64,000 nt of DNA from Symbiodinium natans (GCA_905221605.1 CAJNDS010001090.1:728501-792500); one strand, 5' to 3'; counted from the stretch's first letter, positions 1 to 11,155 are shown. Numbers and translations: made by a program. Notes: generated by a model from the letters alone, not told the origin.

Positions 1-2
1 AC

Positions 3-74
3 CGCAACCGCGATGTGAAGGATGGCAAGACATCCCAGAAGTACGCCAACTTCCTGGACCAGGCCCTGCGTGAG
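3..74 (+). CDS. RPS18: Ribosomal protein uS13 (RPS18), penultimate exon, partial
   Basis: Small-subunit ribosomal protein uS13 (eukaryotic S18) sits in the head of the 40S subunit and contacts tRNA and the large subunit. Codons from base 3 read RNRDVKDGKTSQKYANFLDQ and then ALRE. This matches the conserved (N)RxxDVKDGKxSQxxANxLDxxLRE block of eukaryotic RPS18, in the same frame phase as the next exon. Bases 1-2 belong to a codon that starts outside the window, so the 5' part of the gene is missing. The exon ends after GAG at 74, and joining it to base 153 gives the family's LRE-D-x-ER continuation. Codons are GC-ending, as in highly expressed dinoflagellate genes. Confidence 0.95.
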
Positions 75-152
75 GATGCTTGGCTAGTGAAAGTCTCCGC
101 TCGAGTCTTTGTTGAGCAGGATGCCTGGTAGTGCTTCATGTGTGCCAGTAAG
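75..152 (+). other. RPS18 intron with GA-AG ends
   Basis: This 78-bp intron begins GATGCTTGG and ends GTAAG before GACATC. Only a GA donor with an AG acceptor restores the conserved protein; shifting the boundary to a GT or GC donor breaks the frame or the homology. GA donors and AG|G acceptors are a known peculiarity of dinoflagellate genes. The intron has no telomere-like repeat, unlike nearly all others in the window. Confidence 0.85.
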
Positions 153-290
153 GACATCGAGCGCATGAAGCGCGTGCGATTGCACAGGGGTCTCCGCCAC
201 TACTGGGGCATCCGTGTGCGCGGTCAGCACACAAAGACCACCGGACGCCACCGTGCCTTCGCATCCATGGAGGGTGGCAAGAAGAAGTGA
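153..290 (+). CDS. RPS18: Ribosomal protein uS13 (RPS18), last exon
   Basis: The exon encodes 45 residues plus TGA at 288-290. It opens [20 protein letters not shown] and continues with [11 protein letters not shown], the hallmark C-terminal signature of uS13 that contacts rRNA and tRNA. It ends in GGKKK, like the basic KKK tail of other eukaryotes. Length and order match the family C-terminus, with no sign of degeneration. It continues in phase 0 from the exon at 3-74. Confidence 0.97.
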   Translation, partial: DIERMKRVRLHRGLRHYWGIRVRGQHTKTTGRHRAFASMEGGKKK

Positions 291-904
291 GTGGGCCGAG
301 GGTGACCCGAAAGCCGATCCAAGTTTTGAAGCTGTGGCTTGAGGTGCTGAAAAGCAGGCAGCAGAACTCATGCGTGTCGCGGTGTTGTGTGCCTGAGAAG
401 GCAACGCGGTGTTTCGTTTTCCCTTTTTTGCTTTTCCGTTGTTGTGCTAGTGGACCTGTTTTCGTGTGTTGGTGTTGTTGCTTTGCCTGTGTGTTTTTGC
501 TTGTCTTGCTTGGCACCCTCCCTCTACGATGGTGCGCCACGTCAATTTCGGTTTGCTCAGGGAAAGCCCTGAAATCTACCGGAGGTCTGTGGGTGTTTGT
601 AAGTGTCAGAAGTACCTTAGAAGACACTAACTCTGACAGCCTGACTTTTCAGCAGTACCCATGAGCCTCCAAGTGCTCCCCGAATTCCTCCCCACGATCA
701 AACCCCCCCAGTTCGGTCGCGGAGCGCCTAATTTATGCCGCAGCTGTTTTCAGCCCTCCTCCGATCAAACTTACGTAACCTCATATTATCCGTTACTACT
801 TCATCTTCGCCGGGGCTCCCAGCCAGCTTGCGACCTGGGGCTGACCCTGACTTGGGGCTGACCGGGTGAGATGGCCCTGCCTCATGAAGGGAACAACCCT
901 AGAA
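291..904 (+). other. RPS18 3' flank, no gene recognised
   Basis: About 600 bases follow the RPS18 stop, pyrimidine- and G/T-rich at 400-520 (3'-UTR-like). There is no AATAAA, which is usual for dinoflagellates. Overlapping open frames on both strands here are low-complexity and not convincing. A copy of the 28-bp ACTTGGAGG element (reverse strand) lies at 654-674. Confidence 0.5.
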
Positions 905-911
905 ACCCGAA

Positions 912-1062
912 AACCCTAAACCCTAAACCCTAAACCCTACACCCTACACCCTACACCTTAAACCCTAAACCCTAAACCCTAAACCCTAAACCCTAAACCC
1001 TAAACCCTAAACCCTAAACCCTAAACCCTAAACCCTAAACCCTAAACCCTAAACCCTAAACC
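912..1062. repeat. Telomere-like array, CCCTAAA orientation
   Basis: Tandem CCCTAAA heptamers, about 20 copies, with an early CCCTACA variant stretch around 935-955. They are interstitial rather than terminal, because unique DNA and a gene lie to the left and more DNA to the right. Confidence 0.97.
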
Positions 1063-1504
1063 CAAGCCCCAAAACCTCCTGGGAAAATAGGTCGACCCTG
1101 GTTGCATGTCGTTCTGAGGCTGCCCTAGTACCAGCACGATGTGTTGACACTGCAACACAACGAAGCAGTCCGAAACCCGAAGCCCTCAACCAGATTGGTA
1201 TCTTTTCATGCCAAGGGTCGAGGCAGAAAGAAGTGGCTTTAGGGTCTAGGGCCCGGCCACCTGTATGGTACTATGCTAGGCGCTTTCTTCTGTAGGGATT
1301 TCAATATTTGCCGGGGATGAAACCACCTTAAATTCTAGACCCTAAGCCTAGGCCGTAGGCCTTAGGTGATCAAACCCTAAATCGTGTGTGCCTTACTTAG
1401 CATTCCATCAAACCTTCAAACCCTGAAGCCCTCAAGCTCCAAGCTCCAAGCCCTTAAACCTTAAAACCCTCAAGATCCTAAAGCCTCCACATCCTCAAAC
1501 TTCT

Positions 1505-1617
1505 TAAACCCCTGAACCCTAAACTCTAAACCCTAAACCCTAAACCCTAAACCCTAAACCCTAAACCCTAAACCCTAAACCCTAAACCCTAAACCCTAAA
1601 CTAAACCCTAAACCCTA
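1505..1617. repeat. Telomere-like array, CCCTAAA orientation
   Basis: About 15 CCCTAAA units. A unique island (1620-1735) separates it from TTTAGGG units at 1737-1783, giving the common CCCTAAA-island-TTTAGGG pattern. Confidence 0.95.
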
Positions 1618-1780
1618 TATACTGAACCTTGAAGCCAGGTAAGCACCTTGCGCAGCCTGTTGAGCGCCTCGGTCCCAGCATCTGCTGCTGTCGTGCTGTT
1701 TCGTTTGGGTGTTTTCACTGTGGGTACTTCCCGAGGGTTTAGGGTTTAGGGTTTAGGGTTTGGGGTTTAGGGTTTAGGGT

Positions 1781-3260
1781 TTAGGGGACCCCGTTTATAC
1801 CCCAAATAGAATAGAATCCCCTTACCAGAAAGGGTACCCCGAAGCTCGGAAACCCCCACGTTGTTGTTTTTGAAGAAGGTCCTTGGGGCTTGTGCCAGGG
1901 TGCTAGCGCGCGCTTGGGGCTTGTTGTCTACATGGGTTTGGTGCAGTCTGGGTTCCCTTGTTCTCCGGACTGTCTGGCCAACAGGACCAGGAGCACCACA
2001 TTCTTAGACCAGGCCATAAGACCTTGTCCGGGTTTTGGGCTCAGGGTTTTCGGGGCCGCAATGGTAGCTTTTAGGTCCACCCAAAGCAAGACAGCCAGTG
2101 GTACTACGTCTCCTAAGCCCTAGGCCCCAAACGGTAAAGCCAAGCGGCAGAAGGAATCCACTCGACTCGACTCGACTGCCGCCTCATTTATCCACGTGGG
2201 TGTGCCGGCAGCACTCGATGACCCAAAGGTTTCGTGTTCAGGGCTCAAATTCCCCAAGCCCCAGGTTCAGGATGTGTTGCGGTCGGTCCCTGGTGACCAC
2301 CTGGACGGTTTTCAAGGGCTTCAAGTTCAAATGCTGAAACCTGGATCCTGAGCCCTAAACCCTAAACGGAGTTGGTGAGCGTTCCGAGCAACACCCAGAC
2401 CTAGGTAGTTCCTCACTAGGGTTAGAGGTCCTCATTCAGGGTTACTTGATAACTTACTTACCAGATCCCTAAACTATAAACCCTCATCCCTGATCCTTAA
2501 ACCCTAAACCCACCGTAAACCCTGTGTTGGTTTAGGAGTGTGGGGGTTCGAGGTTAGGAGTTAGGGGAGTGCACCTCAGCAGCCAGAGGCGCACCCCCGG
2601 ACCCCCAAAGTCCTTGGCCCGAAGCCCTTTTTTCAGGCGTTCGGGCTGTTCTTAATCAAGTTGTCCTGTGTTGATACCGGTTCAAGGGTTTAGGGTTTAG
2701 GCTTGAGGGTAATGTTCTGTCTGCTCTTCATGACAGCCCCTAAGCCGTAAGCCCGACACCCTGAACCCTACAGGTCGCTGCACATCCAGAAATAGACAGA
2801 AGGCTCTCCATCATGAAGCCCCGCCCTCGGAACTGGGTGATCCCTAAGGGTTTAGGAAGGCTATGCCTTCGAGGCGAGTTTAGGGTATTGGGTTGACCCC
2901 GTCAACACCCCTAAAAGCCCTAGGCCCTAGGACGTCGGGTTTAGGGTTTTTCCCCAAGCCCAAGCCCTAAAACCTAAACCCTTAAGCGCAAAAACGCTGG
3001 CAACCCTAATAACCTTTCAAACGCGCCAAAGCTTTGGGGATTCAGGGTTTGCAGCTGCGTTAGGGCAAAAGTTTTTTTGGCGCCATTGCTGTGCAACAAA
3101 GGCCAATCCCTAAATTTGAGGATGATTGTAGCTTCAATTCAATGATGAAGGTGTTGGGGCCTGGGGTCAAGGGAAAAGGTTTCAGTGGCGTGGGGCCTGA
3201 ATGTTTTCGAACGTCTTAGGACTGAGCGTCTCGGGGAAGTCGGGTGTAGGATGTGGGGGT
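1781..3260. other. Degenerate repeat region without recognised gene
   Basis: Scattered single or paired TTTAGGG/CCCTAAA variants in about 1.5 kb of otherwise unique DNA. An element at 1783-1860 shares blocks with 29560-29627 (CCCCAAA-TAGAxTAGAATCCCC and CTCGGAAACCCCC). No open frame here shows family motifs. Confidence 0.5.
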
Positions 3261-3344
3261 TTCCTTAACCCTGAACCCTGAACCCTGAACCCTAAACCCT
3301 AAACCCTAAACCCTAAACCCTACCACCCTAAACCCCGAAGATGA

Positions 3345-4060
3345 TCTGAAAGCTCTGTAATTGAGAACGCCGATGACCCTAGGGAGGAGACGGGCAGCCT
3401 TGCGAGAACGGTTTGGGGGGTTGGCGTGTGGGGTTTAGGGTTTAGGTTTAGGGTGGTAGGGTTTCGGATCCGCGCAGGTGTCTCGTGGGGTTTTTGTGGT
3501 TTCCCAACCTCATACAACTTCTGAAGCTCCCAATATACCCCAAACCCTACCTATAGCACGACTTATGAGTACCCATGAGCCTCCCCAAGCAGGATTCACG
3601 GCTTTGGGGTTTTGGGGCTCTGAGGCTTTGTTGTGGCCCAGCGGAGGGGATTCTGCGTTTGGGCGTTTGGGGTTGATCGCTGCTTGTGCCAATCTGTTGG
3701 TTTGGGGCCGGGTTTCCGCGGAGGACTTGCACTTTTGATGCTGCCAGACTGTCGCAGATGGAGCGTAGCTTGTGAAACCTACTTACTTGTTTTGCCAATG
3801 CCATGGCGCTGCTTCTACTCGCCCTGTATGGGCCCCTGCTTGCCGAAGGCCGGGGAACTACTTTGGGTTTGTTTTACGACGGTTGCGTCTTGGCGTCCTT
3901 TGCGCTCCTCCTTCTTACTTTGGGGCAGTCCGCATCTGAAGTTTGAGCACCCGCTCGGGGAATTCACCTCAGCCCCACTTAGGGTTCAGTGTCTCGGGTG
4001 CCAGGGAGAGATGTTCCCCCCCTTATACTAAATGTCCTTACTAGGGATTATGCTTGGGGG
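3345..4060. other. Mixed unique DNA between telomere-like blocks
   Basis: Contains a short exon-like island at 3368-3415, a second ACTTGGAGG-type element at 3561-3584 and a half copy of the GGGATGTTCCCCC inverted-repeat element at 4008-4062. Overlapping long frames on both strands at 3480-4030 are G/T-biased and I do not call them genes. Confidence 0.4.
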
Positions 4061-4065
4061 GTACC

Positions 4066-4182
4066 CCTAAACCCTAAACCCTAAACCCTAAACCCTAGAC
4101 CCTAGACCCTAGACCCTAGACCCTAAACCCTAAACCCTAAACCCTGAACCCTGAACCCTAAACCCTAAACCCTAAACCCTAT
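4066..4182. repeat. CCCTAAA/CCCTAGA/CCCTGAA array
   Basis: About 16 heptamers. A run of CCCTAGA variants sits inside CCCTAAA units, showing local homogenisation of a variant. Confidence 0.93.
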
Positions 4183-4399
4183 CTGTTAGACAAAGCGTGG
4201 GGAACATCCCTGCCCCCTGCTGTGCAGCTCGAGGCCACCGAGGCGGCCACTCGCTCCACGCCAACTCATTTCTGCAGGCCCTGTGAACCCTAAACCCCAA
4301 ACCCGAAACCCTAAACCCTAAAACCTAAACCCTAAACCCGAAACCCGAACCCCCAAACCAACCATGAGCCACAAGGGGGAGGGGAACCCGGGCATCCTG

Positions 4400-4678
4400 T
4401 AACCCTACAGCCCTGAAGCCCCCTTACAGCCCTTACAGCCCTTACAGCCCTTAAAACCCTTAAAACCCTTAAAACCCTCTAAACCCTCTGAACCCTCTAA
4501 AACCCTTAAAACCCTTAAAACCCTCTAAACCCTCTGAACCCTCTAAACCCTCTAAACCCTCTAAACCCTCTAAGCCCTCTAAACCCTCTCAACCCTCTAA
4601 ACGCTCTAAACCCTCTAAACCCTCTAAACCCTCTAAACCCTCTACACCCTCTAAACCCTCAACCCTCAACCCTCAATC

Positions 4679-4759
<81 letters not shown>

Positions 4760-4765
4760 ACCCCA
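4400..4765. repeat. Variant telomere-like array: CCCTTACAG, CCCTCTAAA, CCCTCAA blocks
   Basis: Three unit types follow each other. CCCTTACAG/CCCTTAAAA-like units (about 4420-4480) give way to 9-bp CCCTCTAAA (about 4483-4660, some 20 copies) and then to 7-bp CCCTCAA (about 4660-4765, some 15 copies). Each block is nearly homogeneous, which suggests slippage amplification of mutated heptamers. Confidence 0.93.
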
Positions 4766-4777
4766 AGCCCTTGCAAG

Positions 4778-4854
4778 ATGCTGGAGCCGGCGCTCCTGCA
4801 CGATGAAGACCACCGGGCACCACGGTCTGTGAGGCCACGGCACTGGGATGCATG
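4778..4854 (+). CDS. Exon-like island, unknown protein
   Basis: Open frame starting right after TTGCAAG| with ATGCTGGAGCC; it reads MLEPALLHDEDHRAPRSVRP and on to WDA. A CCCTCAA array flanks it on the left and TTTAGGG-type DNA on the right. A possible GT donor sits at 4855. No family recognised. Confidence 0.4.
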
Positions 4855-5381
4855 GTTGAGGGCTTCGGGCTTAGGGTTTAGGGTTTGGGGTTTAGGGCTT
4901 AGGGTTTGGGGTTTAGGGTTTTGAGGGTTTGGGCTTTCGGGTTGAGGGTTTTTTGGGGTTTTTAGGGCTTCAGATGAGGCCATCGGGCTTTGGGAGCTTC
5001 CGATTCTTGGGGTTCAGGGTTCCCTAAACCCTAAACCCGAAGCCCCAAACCCCAAGCCCTAAACCCTAAAGTTGTTCGGGTCTGTTTCAGGATTTCGGGT
5101 TAGTTGGTCTCGGGGTTTTCGGGTTTCGGGTTTAAGTTTCCGAAAAAACCCAACCCCTCCGGAACCCTTTTCTGCAGGTAAGGGGCCATACTCAGGGACC
5201 ACGCAATTTTCTTTAAGGATCGGGCTTGGGCTTAGGGTGTGTTCAGGCCGTCATGGTGCAATTGGCCCCTTAGCCCTAAACCGACCCTTCTCACCCTACC
5301 TGAACGCTAAAGCCCTAAACCCTAAAGCCCCTAAAGCCCCTAAAGCCCCTAAAGCCCTCAAAGCCCCTAAAGCCCCTAAAG

Positions 5382-5413
<32 letters not shown>
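5382..5413. repeat. Poly-C tract
   Basis: 32 consecutive C residues at the end of a CCCCTAAAG array (5290-5381). The length may be affected by sequencing or assembly. Confidence 0.9.
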
Positions 5414-5414
<1 letters not shown>

Positions 5415-5559
5415 CCCCCCAAAGCCCCCGAAGCTCCTGAATCTCCTGCAGCCCTTAATTCCGCCATTGCGAGCTCCACCCGGACACTTACTGAGTTTAG
5501 GGTTTAGGGTTTAGGGTTTAGGGTTCAGGGTTTAGGGTTTCGGGTTTAGGGCTACTGAG

Positions 5560-5663
5560 TTCCGCAAACTCGGAAGCCACGAGCCCGTGAGCCGAAGGCG
5601 GCCGATGGAGGCTGTTGCCTTGGCCGAGCTGGGGTCGACACCGGCACAGGAGGAGGTCGCAGG
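5560..5663 (+). CDS. Exon-like island, unknown protein
   Basis: Acceptor ACTGAG| is followed by an open frame of 34 codons containing EFRKLGSHEPVSRRRPMEAV and LAELGSTPAQEEVAG. The composition is typical of coding DNA, with a possible GC donor at 5664. TTTAGGG repeats abut both sides, and the frame stops within the repeat. Protein not recognised. Confidence 0.5.
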
Positions 5664-5671
5664 GCGGGTTT

Positions 5672-6003
5672 AGGGTTTAGGGTTTAGGGTTTAGGGTTCA
5701 GGGTTTAGGGTTAAGGGCTGAAGGGTCCGATTTGGGGTTGGGGGTTTCGGGTGTTACGGTTTTGGGGTTTAGGGGTTTAGGGGTTAGGGTTTTGGAGTTT
5801 AGGGGTTTGGGGGTTAGGGAGGGTTTAGGGTTCAGAGTTTAGGGTTTAGGGTTTAGGGTCTTGGGGCTTAAGTTTCTGGTTCGGGTTCGCCCAAAGCCCA
5901 AAGCCCTAAAACATCCCAAACCTAAATCCTCAAGCTCGGTTGAGGGTTTAGGGTTTAGGGTTGAGGGTTGAGGGTTTAGGGTTTAGGGTTGATGGTTTAG
6001 GGT
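5672..6003. repeat. TTTAGGG-orientation repeats, broken
   Basis: Blocks of TTTAGGG and TTGAGGG separated by short unique pieces, all in G-strand orientation. Confidence 0.85.
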
Positions 6004-6194
6004 GTCCCCAAATAGTAGACTGTGCTACTATTGGGTCATTCTTAGGACCCCTTGAAGGGATGAGTGGCTCGAGGGATTTGGGGTTGTTCGCATTTAGGGT
6101 TTAGGGGCTTCAAGCTCCTCTACAAGATGTCGAGGATAAGGGCGGAGGAAAAACCCTGAACCTAAACCGCAACAGGCCCTAACTACGTGAAACC

Positions 6195-6355
6195 CCAAAC
6201 CCCATACCCTAAACCCTAAACCCTAAACCCTAAACCCCAAGCCCCAAACCCCAAACCCTAAACCCTAAACCCTAAACCCTAACCCTAAACCTACACCCTA
6301 AACCCTAAACCCTAAACCCTAAACCTTAAACCCCAAACCCTAAACTCTAAACCCT
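6195..6355. repeat. CCCTAAA/CCCCAAA array
   Basis: Some 20 heptamers, mostly CCCTAAA with several CCCCAAA. Confidence 0.93.
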
Positions 6356-6416
6356 GGGTTCAGGGCTTAGAGCTTAGAGGCTTTGCCTCCGGGATTCTCG
6401 CCCCCCGCGTTCCAAG

Positions 6417-6457
6417 GGCGGATACGATGACAAGATCTGTGGCCTGGCCAACCTTCG
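6417..6457 (+). CDS. Exon-like micro-island, unknown protein
   Basis: AG|G acceptor (TTCCAAG|GGC), then GGYDDKICGLANL in phase 0 and a possible GC donor at 6458. A CCCTAAA array lies left and TTTAGGG right. Confidence 0.4.
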
Positions 6458-6809
6458 GCTTTTAGGGTTTAGGGTTTAGGGTTTAGGGCCTAGGGTTTAG
6501 GGTTCAAAGCCCCGAACCCGTAAGGCTTTTGGGTTGCCGGGGTTTAGGTTTTTAGGTATCTGAAGACGGAGCCTTCTGCGCAGTCTGATTTGAGCGCTCA
6601 ACCGTTATCCCTAAACCCTGCTCCCAAGCGAAGGCGTAGTCATTAAAGTGCTTCAGGCACGGAGGAAGCGAGCATGCAACTTCTTTGCCCTAAACCCTAA
6701 ACCCTAAACCCTAAACCCTAAACCCGAAACCCGAATCCTCCGTTGCCGTATCCAGCAACGGAGGAGGGGCTTGACGAAGCGTTCAGCAAGAATTGGGGTT
6801 TAGGGCTCA

Positions 6810-6970
6810 GGGTTCCCCTAAACCCTAAACCCTAAACCCTAAATTGTGAACCCTCAACCCTCATCCCTAAACCCTAAACCCTAAACCCTACACCCTAAAC
6901 CCTAAACCCTAAACCCTAAACCCTAAACCCTAAACCCTAAACCCTAAACCCTAAACCCTAAACCCTAAAC
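6810..6970. repeat. CCCTAAA array
   Basis: About 21 heptamers, almost perfect after 6880. Confidence 0.96.
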
Positions 6971-7005
6971 AACAAGGGTTTAAGAGTTTAGGGTCAGTTT
7001 CCGAG

Positions 7006-7080
7006 GTGACATGTGCACCTGGGCGGTGCAGTACATCGCCTCGAAGTGCTGCGTCGATGGAAGCCGACCCGCCGAGGTCG
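7006..7080 (+). CDS. Exon-like island, unknown protein
   Basis: CCGAG|GTGAC acceptor (AG|G), then an open frame DMCTWAVQYIASKCCVDGSR followed by PAEV, and a GTCG|GTGCATG donor. A CCCTAAA array ends 36 bases upstream and a TTTAGGG array starts 30 bases downstream. Amino-acid use is protein-like, with several Cys. Not recognised. Confidence 0.5.
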
Positions 7081-7111
7081 GTGCATGCAGGGTTGGGGTG
7101 TTTGGGTTGGG

Positions 7112-7235
7112 GTTGAGGTTTAGGGTTTAGGGTTTAGGGTTTAGGGTTAAGGGTTAAGGGTTTTAGGGTTTTAGGGTTTTAGGGTTTAGGGTTTAGGGTT
7201 TAGGGTTTAGGGCGGCTTAGGGTTCAGGTTTCAGG
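7112..7235. repeat. TTTAGGG array
   Basis: G-strand heptamers with TTAAGGG and TTTTAGGG variants. Confidence 0.93.
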
Positions 7236-7281
7236 TTTTGGGTTTAGGGTGTGTGTTTTGGGCTTGGGGTGGGGCTCCCAG

Positions 7282-7345
7282 TCCCCAAATGAACGAGTTG
7301 GTGATGCAGGGCGTTGGGCAGCTTGGGATGTGGTGGCCTTTCGAG
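7282..7345 (+). CDS. Exon-like island, unknown protein
   Basis: CCCAG| acceptor, then SPNERVGDAGRWAAWDVVAF in phase 0 and donor TTTCGAG|GTGTCTG. The surroundings are TTTAGGG-type DNA. Not recognised. Confidence 0.45.
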
Positions 7346-7636
7346 GTGTCTGCGGTTTAGGACTTTTGGCTTTTGGGTTTTGGGATGTTTTGGGGGAATG
7401 GGATTCTTTAGTTTAGGGGTTTAGGTTGTTTGTTGAGGGTTCAGGTTTAGGGTTTTGGGGGTTTAGAGTTTGGCGGTTTGTGGGTTTAGGGTTTGTGGCT
7501 TCAGGGTTTTTGGGGTTCTGTGTGGCTTTAGTGGGGCCTAATTCTCTGCGGTGTAGTTAACTAAGGGCTTGGGGTCTAGGCAGGGCTTTCGCTCTGTGGC
7601 GGGTTAGGCCGGCACACCTGGATCTACCAGTTGACC

Positions 7637-9208
7637 CGAAACCCGAAACCCTAAACCCTAAACCCTAAACCCTCAACCCTCAACCCTCAACCCCTAAACC
7701 CCTAAACCCCGAAACCCCTAACCCTGAACCATGCAGCCTAAACCCTGTTTGTTTACGGAACCAGGTGTGCAAAATTCCACTTGGGCAAAGGCGCAGACCC
7801 CAGACCCCAGACCCCACAACAGATGGCACAGTTCGTAGCTAATTCTCCACAGCAGTAGTCCAGAACCACACAGCAGTCCAGAGCCACAAGTGGACGGTTT
7901 CGTTTGGGCGGCAGTTATAGGGGGCTTTGAGGCTTCTGGGGTTGTCTCACAAAGTAATCCCGAAGGCTAGTACTGACCCTGGCAGATTGTCTGCGACCCC
8001 CACCTTCCCTCCTGCGAGAACAATGTGTGCTCGGCGGCAGTGTGATGCGAAGGATTTAGGGTTTAGGGTTTCGGAATCCTCAAGAAGACACACTCACTCC
8101 AATATCCCTGAGCCCTACACTCACAACACAACCTTAGTACATGGGAACCCTACTTGTCATGTTTTGCGGACACCAAACTCAAAATCCTCTTCGTGCCCGA
8201 CACGAAGCAGCGACTTGAAACCTGAAGCCTTTGGGTTGTAGGGTGTAAAGTTTATTAGGTTTTAGATTGATGCCTCCAAGATTTTTGGCTTCGGGGAGCC
8301 CTGAAACCACACACCAAGATCACACAGAAGTGGCTACTCTGGCTTGGATTCTTTTGGTGTAGGGTTCGTAGTTTGAGGGCTCACGGTTTAGGGCCTAGGG
8401 TTTGAGGCAAGGCTTTCCGGGAGTTGTTCATTTTGGGGGTCAAGCCCGCCGCATGCGCTTGAGGTGACCTACTCGGTGATGCGACGCATTGCGTGGCTCG
8501 GCCGAATCAGCCACGGATGAGGGTTCGCAGTCATGCCTGGGGATTGTTCTTACATGGAGCCCCCAAAAATGTAAGCCCCAAACCTTCATTTCGCAATGTC
8601 CAGATGCGGACCGCGCATCGTTTTCGAAGGTTGTTTTGGGTTCCTAAATGCAAGCCCAAAACCCGAAGCCCTGCAGATCAGTGACTTCTTAGAGCCTCCC
8701 ATAATCCCACACCCTACTATTCCCATTACTGAGATCAGGGGAGGGGAGCTGAGCACAGGATTCCCTAAACCCCTTGAACTCCCAAGCACTGAGGAAAGCA
8801 AAGGCCAAGCGAGACTCCTGCTGGAGTGGCAAGCTGACCACCTGCACTGGGACCCTGCAATTTTTGTCGGTCCGTTTTCGGGTTTAGGGTTGAGGGGTTT
8901 CGGGTCGAGGGCTTCTGGATGTAGGCGTGTGCGCTGACCCCGCAGGGAGGCTGAGTCTGGGTGGGGGAGGGTTGGTGGACATGTCAGGGTTCAGAGGCTT
9001 TAGGGTGTTGGGTTTGAGGGGGGTTTTTGGGGTTTGTGGGTTCAAGGGCTTTGTCAAGTCTAGAGGGGTTTTTGAGGGCTTATGTGCGTGGGGTTCTGGG
9101 TTTCGTGGGTTCAAAGGGTGAGGATGTTTTGGTGTGTGGGATGAGGGATTAGGGACCTTAAAGCCCGTGAGCCCTGCACTCTCAGCCAAGAAGCCCGAGA
9201 CCCTAAAC
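7637..9208. other. Long stretch with few repeats, no gene recognised
   Basis: CCCTAAA/CCCTCAA repeats at 7637-7735, then about 1.4 kb mostly unique. Open frames at 7927-8241 (+) and 8596-8937 (+) overlap equally open antisense frames and carry no family motif. Telomere-like peptides such as GFRV or NPKP appear where a frame runs into the repeat. I do not call a gene. Confidence 0.4.
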
Positions 9209-9449
9209 ATCCCTAAACCCTAAACCCTAAACCCTAAACCCTAAACCCTAAACCCTGAACCCTAAACTTGAACCCTGAACATCCCTGAGCCCTAAACTAA
9301 ACCTTAAACCCCCTAACATCCCCCCCCCGCCCACCCCCCAAAGTGAAGGAAGCTTCCCGGCCCCCTGGTTCTTAGTAGGGCCCCAGATATGCACTTTACG
9401 GGATTACATAGGTTTGGGGCTTAGGGTTTAGGGTTTAGGGTTTAGGGTT

Positions 9450-9531
9450 CTAAGGGAAGGCATAGGGCACTTATATATACCCTTTAAGGGATTGTACAGG
9501 GTACCTCATTCCCTCATTCCCTCATTCCCTA
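9450..9531. mobile_element. Small inverted-repeat element, GGGAATGA family
   Basis: It ends in three copies of CCTCATTC next to CCCTACT and starts with TAAGGGAAGG. Internally it has CCCTTTAAGGGATTGTACAGGGTACC, a core shared with 17720-17790 and 23371-23599. It looks like a non-autonomous (MITE-like) insertion and encodes nothing. Confidence 0.6.
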
Positions 9532-9545
9532 CTGAGAGCCAGCAG

Positions 9546-9617
9546 GAGGCGCAAGCTCTTCGACCGTGTCTGGAGTGACCTGACCGCTCTCGGGACCATC
9601 CTACGTCGTTGGCAAAG
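9546..9617 (+). CDS. Exon-like island, unknown protein
   Basis: CCAGCAG|GAGG acceptor, then the frame RRKLFDRVWSDLTALGTILR followed by RWQ, with a GA donor (CAAAG|GAGACC). It directly abuts the small inverted-repeat element at 9450-9531, whose right end would form the intron 3' end. Not recognised. Confidence 0.5.
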
Positions 9618-9900
9618 GAGACCCCTCTGAGCCCTAAGCCCTGACGCAAGCAGTTTTTAGGGTTCAGGGTTCAGGGTTTCGGGTTCAGGGTTTAGGGTTT
9701 CGGGATGTTTCGGGTTTAGGACTCAGGGATCAGGGATTATGGACCGCAAGCCCAGAGACTTAATAACCCCAAGACCCCTAAGACCATCCAAAGCCCCCCT
9801 CAGACTCGGAAACTAAAAAATAGAACGTCGCACATCATTGCAAGCTCTTCTGATTTTTAAGTGGTGTAAGCTGCAGGACTCAGTCAGTTGGTCATCTACC

Positions 9901-10060
9901 CACCCTAAACCCTAAAGCCCAAACCCTAAACCCTAAACCCTAAACCCTAAACCCTAAACCCTAAACCCTAAACCCTAAACCCTAAACCCTAAACCCTAAA
10001 CCCTAAACCCTAAACCCTAAAGCCCAAACCCCAAAACCCTGAACCCTAAACCCTCAACCC
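9901..10060. repeat. CCCTAAA array
   Basis: About 20 nearly perfect heptamers. Confidence 0.96.
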
Positions 10061-10379
10061 CCTAAGTGTCCAGGATGCGCGTTTTGAAGCCCAATGGGGC
10101 CCTGGCAGCTTACGAGGTTTGCAAGCTGATGCTCGGCTTGGTTTGGGCGTTATTTTTGTTAGGGGTTTAGGGTTGAGTGGTTTTGGGTTTAGGGTGGGCA
10201 TAGACTGTCGAGTTTGGGGCGAAAGCTCCATGTGGTATTTGTGGGTTCTTGAGGAAAAGGAAAGGTTGTGGACGCCTCGTCTGATGAAGATGCCAGCCAA
10301 CGCCCAAGTACGTCCGAAAAGCAGAAAGAACCTTAAACCATGAGAGCCTCAGCATTGACAACAGGTATTTTGGGTAGCT

Positions 10380-10510
10380 TCTATTACACGTACACCGGGT
10401 AGTATTTTTAAATAAGTAAATTATCAGTAAATTAATATTAAATTACTAGTAAATTATTAGTAAAATACTAGTATTATTAGTAAATAAGTATTAGTATGTT
10501 CTTAGTATTC
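10380..10510. repeat. AT-rich TAGTAAAT-type island
   Basis: About 120 bases with almost no G/C, built of TAGTAAAT/TAGTATTA units. It stands out sharply from the GC-rich window and is followed by G8C22 (10534-10563). Confidence 0.8.
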
Positions 10511-10940
10511 GTAATCCGAGCTTCTGTTTGATTGGGGGGGGCCCCCCCCCCCCCCCCCCCCCCACAATAAGGAATGCAGGGTTCCGCAATAGTTGGACCG
10601 TGGCCCTGTATTGATTCTCTACTAGAAACAATAGGCTGCAGATCCCTGAGGTGCTGTAGCTTTGCGTCTCCGCAAGCAAAACAAGAAGCCTGCCGACAGA
10701 TTTTTGAACCCCCCCCAAAATAATTCCTTTAAATGTGGGGGGTTTGTCCCATACGAAATCCACCCTAATGGAAAGTAGTCTTCCGGCGGGCTTCCGGCAA
10801 AAAAAAATTTCTTTAAATGTGGGGGTATTAATTAAACTGATGCTCGGATTAAATGATCAGTATTAGTGAAAATTATAGGCTCCTGTACTTCCCGTGCCCA
10901 GGCCCAACATCAATTTCTTCAGCTTGGGCGCCCCGAAAGG
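10511..10940. other. G/C homopolymer and repeated TTTAAATGTGGGGG motif
   Basis: A G8-C22 block at 10534-10563 is followed by two direct copies of CTTTAAATGTGGGG (about 10726-10742 and 10811-10826), each preceded by AATT or A-rich DNA. This may be a decayed element. No gene seen. Confidence 0.5.
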
Positions 10941-10942
10941 CT

Positions 10943-11155
10943 CCCTAAACCCTAAACCTAAACCCTAAACCCTAAACCCTAAACCCTAAACCCTAAACCC
11001 TAAAGCCCAAACCCCAAAACCCTGAACCCTCAACCCTAAACCCTAAACCCTAAACCCTAAACCCTAAACCCTAAACTCTAAACCCAAAAACCCAAAAACC
11101 CAAAAACCCTAAAACCCTAAAACCCTAAAACCTAAACCCTAAACCCCCAAACTCC
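10943..11155. repeat. CCCTAAA array with CCCAAAAA variants
   Basis: About 25 units. A local run of AACCCAAAAA and CCCTAAAA variants sits at 11085-11130. Confidence 0.94.

Noticed and set aside
84-627. Reverse-strand frames over RPS18
   Set aside because: Antisense shadows of a firmly identified gene.
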